A DNA stretch of 28,929 nt, from positions 363,052-391,980 of the forward strand of contig KQ481983.1 of NCBI GenBank assembly GCA_001430745.1, read 5' to 3'. The position numbers and the translations under genes were made by a program. This stretch comes from Auxenochlorella pyrenoidosa (lineage: Eukaryota; Chlorophyta; Trebouxiophyceae; Chlorellales; Chlorellaceae). A model generated the notes under the pieces. The model was given only the letters and a program-made list of their open reading frames with translations. It had not been told where the DNA came from and made no database searches. Below are positions 9,277-20,095 of the stretch, piece by piece (position 1 is the first letter of the stretch; each line of letters starts with the position of its first letter).

Positions 9277-9397
9277 TAGTACATGTCAGGTTTTAACTCA
9301 TTTAACATCCATCTCTCCCAGCAGACCGGCGCTAGCACACACACAGTGAAGACATCCCAGCGGGTGTTGAATACATTTTGCCTACAATTGCTGCTGC

Positions 9398-12300
9398 TCA
9401 ATCCGCTACCTGCAGCCTCTCCAGCCCCCGCGCCGCCTGTGCCAGGTAGGCATCAAAGCTGCCGCTGCCAGACTCCCCAGTCGCCGCTGGCACTGCTTCC
9501 GCGCTGCCCCCTGGCGCGCTGGCAGAGCCAACACGCGGCACCGTGTGGCACACCTGCGCAGTGACAGCGCCTGCCACCTGAGCAGCAGGCTGCGCTGCCT
9601 GCTTGCAGCCCTTGCCAGCCAGGCACCGCGGAGAGGACGGCGGCTCTGCGCCAGGCTTTGCCTGCCCCTGGGCAACTGCCGGTGCGGCCTGCCCTCTGCC
9701 AGCCAGCAGCGCCTGCACCTGTGACAGCACATCACTCTGCTTGGCAGGGCTGTCGCCGGTGGCACTGGTGTTGCCTGGCCCAGCTGCCGCTGGTGAGCTG
9801 GCGGTGGGCTTGCTGGTGGCGCAGCCTGCCCTGGGCGGCCTTGCTCGAGGCGACAGCCTGGGCTGAAAGGTGCACTCGGCCAGCTCCTTGTCCTGCTTGA
9901 AAAAAAGGCACGGGGCATCGCGCCTGTTAACATGTTGCATACTATATCCAAGTTTGGGTGCAGTCTGCAACTTGAGGAGCACCGCGAGCACTGGCCTCCT
10001 GGAAGTGCGGCCAGGGCAGCGCCGGGCCGGGGGGAGAGGGGCACGCCAGGCCAGGCAGCAGGGCTGCTGAAATGTCGAGCCGCGGTGGGCAAGCAGGCAG
10101 GGTGCGGGCGTGTGTGCACCTCGCGCGCCCTGGCGCCGTCCGCCGCCGCCTCCTGCCTGGCAGCGCTGCGGCGCCGCACCTCCTCCATGTAAGCGTCCAG
10201 GCCCTGCCGAGCAAAGCAGAGGTGGCGTGAGGGAGGCAGATATGGAGGCACCGCCAATCGAAGCATGTACCACTGCATGCAGGGCCAGCCCCCCTTGGCA
10301 GGCTGGCTGGGCTCCGGCAACGTGTTGCCACACAGCAGCGCCAGCGCCTGCCCTGCCGTGGGTGCCCACCCGCTTGCTGAGCTTGGGCTGGGCCGAGGCA
10401 TACTTGCTGCTCGGGCCGGGGAGTGGGGCGATGTCCGGGGCAAAGGTGCAGGCCGCCACTGCAGCCTCCTCTGCCAGCCTGCGCTGCAGCTCCTGCACGC
10501 GTGGAGGCAAGGGGAGGCACGCCTGGGGCGGCGAGGAAGGGAGGCGAAGAGGCACACGTGCACGGCAGACTCCGCAGCAGTGGTAAGTGACACACGGCAG
10601 GACTCTCGCTGCAATGGCAACACCGAAAGCACCCGTGCTCTACTGCGCCTGCTGGCTTCGAACAACTCACGCCACCTGCTTCCCCAGGCATCCAAGGCCT
10701 GCTCACCAGCCTCTGCTGGCGGGCAGCCCACTCGGCGTGCATCTGCTCCGGCGAGCGCGCCGGGCGCGCTGAGGCTCGCCCCGTGATTGCGGGCTGGAAG
10801 GTGCAGTGGTCTGGGACGGGCGCCTCCCGCTGGCTGCCAGCGGTGCGGGCTGGCGAAGCCGGCCGGCTGCTCGCGCATGCGACCTCGGGGCCGCCAGCCG
10901 CTGCCAGGCCCTCAACAGAGTGGACCACCGTTGTGCCGGCATCGCTGGAGCTGTCATCTGCAGCAGCGTCACTGCCGGCGACATCACAAGGCAGCCCAGC
11001 CAGGCTCATGATGCCGGCCAGCCCCCGCGAGATGGTCGAAGCAACAGCCGCCCTGGCCGAGCACGGGCGCAGCTGGCGGCCAGGCGCGGTGCCGCTGGGC
11101 GCGGCATGGCCCTCGGCCGACGCTGCCCGCCCCGCCTCGGCATGTGCGGCCCGCCCCAGCGGGTGGGGCTGCCCTTCTGCCAGGTCAGTAGGGACAGCTG
11201 CCGCGGCCTGCCTGCGCTGCAAAATGCGCTGCGAACCGGGCGACATGCCAGCCGGCGGGTGAGCTGGCGCGCCGCTGGCCTCGCGCTCCCTCTCCAGCCG
11301 CTCCTCCGCATGCTGCAGCAGATGGCGCGAACCCGCATGCATTTTATGTTATTCAAAGCAGCAGGGGCCCTTGCAGACTGCAGAACGCCCTTCCCAGAAC
11401 CGCTGCCAACCCTTGGCATCCCAGCACTTCCAGCAGGTCTGCCAGGCTCACCCTCGCAAACTTGTGCTGCCGCTCCAGAAACCCTGCAAAGTCGGGCTCT
11501 GCCCCCAGGCCAAAGCGCCTCCAGTAGGCCGCCGACCGCCCCTCCTGCCCCCCCATCCCCGCTGCCAGCTGGGCAGCGGCAGCACTGGCGGCCCCGCCAG
11601 GGGCAAGCGCGCTGACGGGCCGGGAGGGCGGCGGGGAGCGTCGGGAGAGGGGCGGGCTGGGGGCCGAGCTGTAGATGGTGCGAGGGAAGGGGCGGACCCT
11701 GGGGGAGGCAGCAAGCGCCTCCTGCTGCAGCAGCTGCACATGGGAAGATTGCGGGCTATGCTGGGCTGTGCGTCAGGCAGAAGGCACTTCAGCAGGTGCC
11801 TGGGCCCTATTGGACGGCTCTTGCACGGCTGACTCCCTTCCTTGCTCCGGTCAGCCCTGCTGTGAAGCGCGATGCAATGGCAGCCGCCTGCTTCCTCACA
11901 ATGCCCACCGCCTCCCTCGGCGCCTGTCTCACGTGCGCTTGCTCGTTCTGCGCATCACGCTGCCGCCGCTGCAGGTCTCTGGCGTGCGCATAGAGCCTGT
12001 CAGAGGCCTTAACGGGGCTGGCCACCAGGCGCTCGCAGCCAGGGGTAACTTGCGCAGGGGCTGACTGCTGACGCTGCAGCGCTAGCGGAGCAGAGTCCAG
12101 GGCTGCCGGCAGTGCAGAGCCTGCCAGCTGAGCAGGGGGCGCGGTTGCGGCGGCCCCGCTGTCCAATTCCTTGGCAGTGACAAAGCTGGCGCTGCACCCC
12201 TGCTCATCCTGCGCGCCAGGCTGGGGTGGCGCTCCAGTGTGACAGCCACTGGTGCCAGCAATGCCGCAGGCAAGGTCGCCGCTGCTGCATCCAACGCGGG

Positions 12301-15157
12301 AGACGCTGCGCGACAGTACCGCCGCTGCGGTGGAGGCCCGCAGGCCGGCGCTGTGCAGCACACGCAGCTGCTGCCACACGGCCGCATCCATGCTGGCGGC
12401 TTGGGCGGCGCTGCAGGTAGCAGCGCCGCCGCCAGCCATGAGAGGGCCGCAGCCATAGCGCACCCCAGAGTCAAACAGAGCCTTGCTGCGAGGGTCCACA
12501 GCAGGGCTGAAGGTGCAGGCCGCCAGCTGCTCGCGCTCCTGCTGCTGGCGCACCAGCTCCTGCCTGCAGGATGAGGGCAAGACCACAGGGGGATCTCAAA
12601 TGCTCGGTTCTACAGGCAAAGAACATGCTCGCAGCATAGCAGTACGCGCCAAGCATGCTACTCTCGCTTCAAGGCAGCCCACACAGCAGGCTGGTAGCGG
12701 CCCTACTCTGCAAAGTTTGTTGCACACCCCATCAATGCAGTACTCGCCTCTGGACCTCGCGCAGGCGCAGCGCGAACTGCCGCTCGTAGACGCCCTCTGG
12801 CCCGCCCCTGCTGGTGCCACCACTTCGACCGCCGGTTGGGGCGCTGCCTGGCCGGCTGGGGCCGCGACCCTTGCCGGCTTCAAGGGCGGGCTTGAAGGTG
12901 CAGCCAGCCAGGCCCTCCTCCTCCCACTGCTGTCGCAGTGCCACATACCTGCGGTCAAAGGCAGGTGGGCATGGCAGGTCGCAGGAAGGCGCAGTGCTGC
13001 TTCAGGAGCCCTCATGCCAGCTGCCGCAGGTGGGATGCACATGCAGTGGGCCTTAAGCCTGGGCCAGGTGCCGTTCTTCCGACCACGCTGACCACAGAGC
13101 ACGCCTTACACATGCGATGCCTCCAAGGCCCCGGCCCCTCCTGCTCACCGCTTCTCGGCTTCCTGGCGCTGCCGCACTTGGCGGGCATACATGGCCGCCA
13201 GCGGGCTGCCCTCTTCGCAAGGCCCTCCGCTGCTGGTGCCCCAGGAAGGATGGGAAGACGCCTGCCCGTGGGCGGCTGCAAACGCCGCGAGGCACTGGGT
13301 CTGGCTGGCAGGAGCAGGTTCAATGGCGGTGGTGGCATTCCCTGGCCTGGCAGACCGCGAGACGGGGCGGCCCGGATGGGCACAGGGGAGGGCACCGGGC
13401 AGCTGCTGAGCCTGCGCTGGCGCAGTCATGCTGCAGCCTTCCCAAGAGGCGGTGCTGCTGCTGCAGCTGCTGCTGATGCTGCCGCTGCTGGGGATTGTCC
13501 CATCGGTCCTAATGTGCAGCGCAGCTTTGTTAGCAGGCAACCTGCCCGCGGCCTGCATGCAGGCGCCGGGAACGCCTGCAGGCAGCAACGCCTTCACAGC
13601 AGCAGGCCCCTCCAGCGCGGCTGGCATGGCAGCAGCATGCTGCACCCCTGGCACAGCGGCCGGCAAGGCAGGGCCAGAGGAGGGCGCGTCGCCGCGCAGC
13701 AGCTCTGCCAGCACCACCTCAAGGTCAGCTGTGCTGCCGGGAACGATGCTCTGTTGGCAGGAAGGCGAGCCTGCGTTGTTCCCTGCCTCAATAGCATCCT
13801 CCTTGGCCGCTGCGCCCGCCGCGCTGACCGGCCCAGCGGCTGGGTCATTGAACCTGCCGGCGGCAGCGGCGGCGTCCAGCTGCTGCTCCGGCCCGGCGCT
13901 CAGCAGGAGCGCATGGACACTAGCCAGCAGCAAGCTGTCTGGCGGGCAGGTTGTGCCAGGCTCACCAGCAGCAATGGCCTGTGCACGAGGAGGCACTGTG
14001 GGCTCTGCCTCACTTCCTCTGCTGCTCTCGCGCTGGCTGTGGGCAGCTGGGGGGCCCGCAGCTGCATGGCCTGCTCCGGGATCATCATCAACAGGGCGCG
14101 CTGTGGGAGGAGTGCTGGTGCCCTGGCTTGCAGGAGGGCTCGTCTTGAGGACCGACTTAAGGATGGCGCTGGCGCCTGCTGCCGGCAGCCACAGCTCAGC
14201 CAGTGCAAGCTCTGCCTGGGCCTCCAGCGGCTGCATGGGCCCCTTGCTGGAGGCATTGAGGGCTGGCAGAGGGATGCACGCATCTGGTGGCAGCAGTGCG
14301 AGCACTTCATCTAGCAGGCTGCCCTGCAGCTGCCCCCCACAGTTGCTGCCTGTGCCAGAGGAGGGCGCAGCGCTGCCCAAGGGGTCGAGAGGCGAGGGAG
14401 GCTGCACCGTCGACGACAGCAGACCCAGCACCTGGTCAGCAAGCCTGCTCTGCTGCTGCGCTTTGCCGCCAGCCTCGGTTTTGGGCGGCAGGGCATCGGC
14501 GCTGCTTGTGCGGGCGATGGCGGGCTGCGCTGTGCCTGCCATGGGCAGCAGGTCCAGCACCGCATCAGCCAGGCTGTCCTGCTGCTGGACGTGGGTGCTG
14601 CCTGCAGCAGCAGGTGCTGCAGGCAGCATGCTGGCGGCACCTGTGCCGGCGAGAGCCTCTGATACCGGCATCGTCCCGGGCACACCTGCACCCGCTGCTT
14701 CCTGTCGGTAGCTGTTGTCACTGCTGCCGGGGCCGGAGGAGGCTAGCTCACCGCACTCCACTCCCACAGTTGGCATTGCTGTAGATGCAGCCCATGCTGC
14801 AGTCTGCGCTAATTCCTCAGCAGGCACCTCTTCGGGGGGCTGATACGCGCCGATCTGCTCTGCCTGGAGCTCCGCCTGTGGACAGGGCGGTGCTGCCTGC
14901 AGGACGGCAGCACAGGGGGCCAAGCGCAATGGGTGCACAGGATCGATGGCTGGCGATGCTCATGCAACCATTTGCTTTTGAAATTAAGCCAACCGGCGCA
15001 CCTTGCCAGCCACAGAGGCGTGCTCCTGCTTGTCGGCCTTGCTCCCAGGCGCCGGCGGTTGGTCGGGCGAGGGCGCCGGCGCCGCCGCTGCCTCGCCCTG
15101 CTTGAAGCTCTTTGTCTGCGGGGGAGAGAAGCAGCAGCGCCCGCCGAGGCCAACCAT
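9398..15157 (-). CDS. Large disordered/coiled protein with repeated CTFxP modules (9 exons)
   Basis: Minus-strand exons 15157-15002, 14896-13149, 12948-12744, 12559-11933, 11733-11452, 11312-10707, 10492-10370, 10203-10120 and 9892-9398 give 1441 aa in one frame. Residues about 53-634 (one exon) are Ala/Ser/Pro-rich and disordered, with a recurring Leu motif: SLADAVLDLL (~159), SRLADQVLGLL (~203), SLLDEVLALL (~244) and a weaker one (~370). From about 615 on, the protein repeats a charged helix of the YxRQ...EEE type followed by Cys-Thr-Phe-x-Pro: C651, C718, C1176, C1223 and C1284, plus a degenerate copy in exon 5. Helix-plus-CTFxP repeats occur, from memory, in protist and algal proteins often linked to the cytoskeleton or flagella; that role is only a guess. 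Start: first in-frame ATG after stops (MVGLGGRCC). The weakest donor is CGA|GTACTG at 12743. Confidence 0.72.
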
Positions 15158-15778
15158 GGCTGGCCGAGGTGGGGCCGGCAAGGCCGGGGCGAGAACGAAG
15201 ACCAGCCGGAGCCGGTGATCTAGCTAGTTTGAGGAGGCCACAAACGCAATGATGCAACGAGGCTCGTTTTGAATCGAACGATGCAGCGTACTGCACACCA
15301 GCTGCATTCCGCCGCGCTGGTCGCCTGCCCGCTGTGCGCAGCAGGCGGCATTGCAGCAGTGATTGCTGCTGCTGCCACACTGGCTTTACAGGTCTACCTC
15401 ATACATTTGAAAACCAGGTTAAAATAATGCATCCAATAAAGCCATGAAAGTCGCCTGGCAATTATCACTGAGCAGCAAGAAGGCCAGACAGGACGGGCAC
15501 GGCCAGCACGCACACCCGCATGTGCTGATAACCTGGTTGCAGATTGCATGCTAGTGAGTCGATGGCACTCTGTTGGAGGCGCCGGTGGGGAGAAGAAGGG
15601 GCGATGCAGGAAAAAGGAAGGGCAGGCATGGGCCACACGGGCGCATGCCAACATCGGGCAGCAGGGGGTTTGTTCAGCATCGGGCCGTGCACCAGGCAAT
15701 TGATGGCGGCGCAGCTGTGCCGCTGCGCGGCATTGCACTCGCTCCAGAGGTGTGGATCAGCTGCTCTGCAGGCGTTGC
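15158..15778. other. Spacer between two minus-strand genes
   Basis: It holds the 3' UTR of the small Tyr-rich gene (stop 15779-15781) and the promoter and 5' UTR of the CTFxP gene. TGTAA on the minus strand at 15386-15390 is a likely poly(A) signal for the former. No other gene is supported. Confidence 0.6.
15386..15390 (-). promoter_or_regulatory. TGTAA polyadenylation signal of the Tyr-rich gene
   Basis: TTACA on the plus strand, about 390 bp downstream of the stop at 15779 in the minus-strand direction. Confidence 0.4.
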
Positions 15779-16522
15779 TTACTTTTTCTTGGAGCAGCGC
15801 GGGTTGTCCTGGGGGGCAGTGTAGCGGCCAGCGCCGTCGGCGGGCTTGTAGTAGGTGCTGCCATTGGGGCTGCGTAAGGGGAGTGGGTGGGCGCGAGGGA
15901 GAGGGTGGGCAGGCGACGGCGGCGGGTCGGTGCAGATCGACGCGCTGCCAGCAAGCCTTGCTCACCAATTTTGGGTCGTACGGGGAAGGGAACGCTTCGC
16001 CCTCCTGTACCAGAACACCAGAACCCACTTCGCTGCCTCTGCCCTTCCACCTTGGACCCGCCTCTCCCCGCCTCCCTCCCATCTCACTTCTGATAATAGT
16101 AGCTGCCATCGGCATTGCTGTAGTGGTAGGCGCCGCCAGCGGCCCTGCCCTCGCCCAGATCGCGGTACCAGTTGCCCTGCAGCCTGGGGGGGGAGCGGGA
16201 GCGGCGCCAGCGGCTGAAACGCAACGCGCGCAGAAGGCCGGGCGCGCCGGCACAGCATGGTGTGCAAGCCTTTTGGCTGGTCGGCCGGCTTCAGCAGCCA
16301 TGCAGCTGGCTTGGCTGCAACAGTCAGCGGCAAGGGATGGCCTCACATGCAGCAGCAGCAGCAGCACAGTTGTTGCAGCAGCGGCTGCGGGCGGTGCCGC
16401 GGCTGGGGGTGCCGTCCATGGCGAAACCCAGCGCGCCGGCCGTTTGCGCTCAAGCGTTGCGCTTTTCACAAACTCGCCTGGATGTTGAAGCCCATCTCCG
16501 GACGCCCTTGCGAGGAGGACAT
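15779..16522 (-). CDS. Small Tyr/Gly/Asn-rich protein (74 aa, 3 exons)
   Basis: Minus-strand exons 16522-16478, 16176-16088 and 15869-15779 join in phase to 74 codons plus stop. The product starts MSSSQGRPEMGFNIQ, continues GNWYRDLGEG, then HYSNADGSYYYQN and PNGSTYYKPADG, and ends in NPRCSKKK. The tandem (N)xDGSYYY and PNGSTYY motifs resemble small Tyr-rich proteins that I recall from green plants; I cannot name a family or function. There is no signal peptide and the tail is basic. The first intron needs a GC donor (CAG|GCGAGT). An alternative first exon with ATG at 16420 has a good GTGAGG donor but the wrong phase for the conserved frame. A 39-nt exon (15966-16004) would keep phase but breaks the Tyr repeat, so it was left out. 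Confidence 0.6.
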
Positions 16523-17287
16523 GGCAAGATGTTCGGCTGGGATAAACACTGGAGCCCTTGCGATGCAAGCAGGGTTTGATCAGAAGCGGAAACAATCGCA
16601 ATAAACGGATTGGAGCGCTGTCCATCAAGATGCTGCCGCTACCCTGCCGCCGCAGCCCAGCAGGGCACAGCAGGCATGGCATCTGTTGTGCTGGCTGCAT
16701 CTTCTGCACTCGGCTGCTTTCTATATGCTCAGGAAACAAAGAAGGCAGGCACCACGCGCAGGGATGACAACTGAGTGCTCATCATGTTCTACAGCGAGCA
16801 CTCTCACCGCAAGTTTTTGGTGTTGTGGGAATTTGCCCAGGGCTTGTACTGTTGCAGGAAGCGTTCAGAGCCATGTGATTGCAAGTCGTGCTGGCCTGCG
16901 AAAGCACCACATCTTTGATCTCCCGCGCAAAGGGTTTCATGCGGGCTTGCAGGGGAAGGAGCCGAAGCTGCGGCGGTGCCGCTGCCCGCGGTGCCGCTTC
17001 CGTGGTGCACACGGGTTGCCTGGCCGCCGCGATCACCCTCAATCTCCATGTTGTTGAATTGCAAGTCAACAGCGAGCATCCTCCTCCTCTCCTTCTTGCT
17101 TCTTTTGCTGACATGGAGCCACGTTTCCCACTTTGCAAGCCAGCTGCGGCTTGCCCTGGGCCTCCCCTCTGCGTGCAGCGCGATACCCACGGACATCGAG
17201 CGCCAAAGAGCCCGCCAGCGTTTGAACCGGCAGCTGTGGCGTCTGTCGGGGCCCTGCGCGGGGCGGTGAGCGGCTGAGCGGATAGAC
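16523..17287. other. Divergent intergenic region
   Basis: It lies between the minus-strand Tyr-rich gene and the plus-strand Alfin-like gene and should hold both promoters. I see no clear TATA box and no supported gene. Confidence 0.55.
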
Positions 17288-19487
17288 ATGGCGCTGCGCA
17301 CCGTGGACGACGTGTTCGCGGACTACCTGGGCCGGAGGCGGGGCATTATCAAGGCGCTCACTGTCGAGGTGCGCCCGGCGGCCTGGCAGCGCGCCCACTC
17401 TATCCAGCACCCTCTGATGCACGGATTGCTGCGAGCAGGGCGCCGCAGTACTTGTGCCCCGCCACAAGCCGGCCGAGCCCGGCGCTTGCAGGGCCTGCAG
17501 GGCGTTTCGAAAATCCTTTCGCAGACATCTGAGCGCGGCGGGCCGCCTGATGCTCGCTCGCCGCCGCACAGAGGGGTCGCCGCCCTGCCGGCCCCTGCGC
17601 CGGCCAACACCCTGCACTTTGTGCTGCGCCGCTGCTGGCCGTGCCGCAGGTGGACCAGTTCTGGGAGCAGTGCGACCCCACCAAGGAGAACCTGTGCCTC
17701 TATGGCTACGCGGACAGCACCTGGGAGGTGACGCTGCCCTGCGAGGAGGTGCCCCCAGAGCTGCCAGAGCCGACGCTGGGCATCAATTTTGCGCGAGATG
17801 GTGGGTTCTCCAGGCATGCCAGCGCATGCTTCTGGCCGTCAAATGCCCTGAAGACTGAGCGCACAGTCAAAGCGAGCTGCCCTAGAGTGCCTGGGCCGGG
17901 GGTTTCGTGGTGACACGTCTGCGGGGGGCACGTGTAAGCTGCATTCTCACCGCCGCACCCCTTGCACCCCCCACTCCCCACCCCCACCCCCACCCTACCC
18001 CAACTCCCCACTCAGGCATGAAGCGCCAGGACTGGCTGTGCCTGGTGGCGGTGCATGCTGACTGCTGGCTGATGGCCATGACCTTTTACAACGCTGCCAA
18101 GGTGGGCGGTTTGACGGAGGCATCCACTCCGCAAGGGAGGTGCCGCCAGGGGTGGCAGCCCCGCCTCGCTTGCGCACACCACATGGTGCATCCTCACTCA
18201 GCCTCTGTGGCTGCCGCCCTGCCGGTCTCCCGCCCGCTCCCCAAAGCTCCCCAAACCTGCGGCAGCTAGCTTGTGAGCAGCTTGACCCGCTGCCTCCCGG
18301 TGGCATGCAGCTGGACCAGAAGGGGCGGCAGCGGCTGTTTGACGAGATCAACGGGCTGCCCACCGTCTATGAGATTGTGTCTGGGCGTGCGGCGGGCCGG
18401 CCAGGCGGCATGGACCCCGCCGAGCTGGCGGCCATCAAGCAAGCACGCATGGTGGGTGCCNNNNNNNNNNNNNNNNNNNNNNNNNNNNNNNNNNNNNNNN
18501 NNNNNNNNNNNNNNNNNNNNNNNNNNNNNNNNNNNNNNNNNNNNNNNNNNNNNNNNNNNNNNNNNNNNNNNNNNNNNNNNNNNNNNNNNNNNNNNNNNNN
18601 NNNNNNNNNNNNNNNNNNNNNNNNNNNNNNNNNNNNNNNNNNNNNNNNNNNNNNNNNNNNNNNNNNNNNNNNNNNNNNNNNNNNNNNNNNNNNNNNNNNN
18701 NNNNNNNNNNNNNNNNNNNNNNNNNNNNNNNNNNNNNNNNNNNNNNNNNNNNNNNNNNNNNNNNNNNNNNNNNNNNNNNNNNNNNNNNNNNNNNNNNNNN
18801 NNNNNNNNNNNNNNNNNNNNNNNNNNNNNNNNNNNNNNNNNNNNNNNNNNNNNNNNNNNNNNNNNNNNNNNNNNNNNNNNNNNNNNNNNNNNNNNNNNNN
18901 NNNNNNNNNGGACGGCCAGGCCGCCGCGCTGCTGCCCTGGGCGGACAGCTCCCCTTTGCGTTCCGCTCCACACTGCATGTCGCTCCACACTGCAGGGGCT
19001 GCTCCACACTGCATGTCGCAGCCCCGCGCCAGTGCGCGTCGCTGCCTGCCTGCTGTGACTCTTGCACGCGCTGCCTGCCTGCCTGCAGGGTTTTGCGGCG
19101 GAGGAGGAGGAGGAGGAGGATGGCTCGCCGACAGAGGGCGACGGCGAGCCGTGCCCCAACTGCGGAGCCACGTACCAGTGAGCCACCCGGGCAGGCGACA
19201 CGCCTTAAGGCAAAGGGAGGGCGAGGAAGCGCCCTCGCCCCCTGCATGGCCTGCAGGCACCCATCCCTGTGTTGGCTGCGCCCTGCTGCCCCCGCCCTGC
19301 TGCGCCCGCCCTGCTGTTTACATATGTGCGCCCCGCTGCCCGGCCCCCTCCCTGCTCCCGCGGCAGGTCTGGCGAGTTCTGGATCCAGTGCGACGTGTGC
19401 GACCGCTGGTTTGATGGCAAGTGCGTGGGCATGACCTCGAAAAAGGCAAATGAGCAGCCGCAGTGGAAGTGCCCGCTGTGCCCCTGA
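17288..19487 (+). CDS. Alfin-like PHD-finger protein, interrupted by an assembly gap
   Basis: Plant-type Alfin1-like chromatin reader: N-terminal Alfin (DUF3594) domain, variable linker and C-terminal PHD finger that in this family binds methylated histone H3K4. Exons 17288-17368, 17650-17800, 18016-18101, 18311-18451, 19089-19177 and 19367-19487 join in phase. Diagnostic motifs are [63 protein letters not shown] and [18 protein letters not shown]. An acidic stretch (AAEEEEEED) precedes the finger: CPNC, then [16 protein letters not shown] and WKCPLC. In Alfin proteins the W-Y/F-H-G-K-C position is His; here the codon is GAT (Asp), removing the usual zinc-binding His. The visible exons give 222 aa, slightly short, so part of the linker may lie in the N run at 18461-18909. 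A nuclear regulator by family. Confidence 0.9.
18461..18909. other. Assembly gap (run of N)
   Basis: 449 unknown bases within the Alfin-like gene, after the donor at 18452. The flanking exons are both phase 0, so the gap may be pure intron or hide an exon whose length is a multiple of three. Confidence 0.99.
18968..19020 (+). repeat. Short tandem GCTCCACACTGCATGTCG repeats
   Basis: Just after the gap, CTCCACACTGCA occurs three times within about 50 bp, twice as CTCCACACTGCATGTCG. It lies in the intron before the acidic/PHD exon. A repeat of this kind may continue into the gap and may have caused it. Confidence 0.7.
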
Positions 19488-20095
19488 GCCGGCCGCCCCC
19501 GTTGATGCGGCAGCGCAGCAGCCGTGCGACTCTGTGCGAGCCCCGCGGAAGCGGCGGCTGTCCGCCTTTATGGCGGCTGCTCAGTTGCGCCGCGAGCGTC
19601 TGTGCACCGCCGGCATGTGCTGCCAGCACCGAAACCCTCTGCCCTGCGCGATGGCTGCCACTGCGCAGCCCGTGCCCTGACCACACCAACCGACAACTGC
19701 GGGGGGCCCCCTGCCCCCGCCCTCGCTCCTCACCTGACTCCCTGCGACCCCTGCTGCCTCCCCCCTGAAACGCCCCGTTGGCCTTGTCTGCGCTCCCCCT
19801 CTCCCCATACTGCTGTCCCCGTTGCTCCTCGCTGCCATGCAATCGTCAAAACACAACAGGCCAGCACGTGTACAGCAGAAAACGACAGAGTCTGCTGATG
19901 CCAACGTCAAGCCCTGAAGGTGCATCCACCCGAGCCTGAAGCCACATCTGCTGGCTTGCGGCCCAGGCTGACGGTCAGCATTCAGGTCTACTGGCAAGAT
20001 GGAAGTGTTTTTTTGCATGCTCGGCACGCTGCCGCGCTGCGCCCAAAAAACAATTTGGGAGCAGAAGCCCCTCGTTCTCTGCTTAATGACCAGCC
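19488..20095. other. 3' flank of the Alfin-like gene
   Basis: No gene supported. It should contain the 3' UTR and the promoter of the MYND-type gene. I found no TGTAA here. Confidence 0.55.

Noticed and set aside
12938..14711. Long plus-strand open frames (458 and 427 codons) opposite the CTFxP gene
   Set aside because: They are antisense shadows of a 1748-nt GC-rich Ala/Ser/Pro exon. The minus-strand frame joins neighbouring exons in phase and shows motif repeats; the plus frames show neither.
15966..16004. Extra 39-nt exon in the Tyr-rich gene
   Set aside because: It keeps phase and has a GTGAGC donor, but it inserts a basic stretch between YYYQ and PNGSTYY. Skipping it gives a continuous repeat.
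15465..16739. 424-codon minus-strand frame
   Set aside because: It is out of frame with the Tyr-rich exons, has no recognisable domain and runs through intron sequence.
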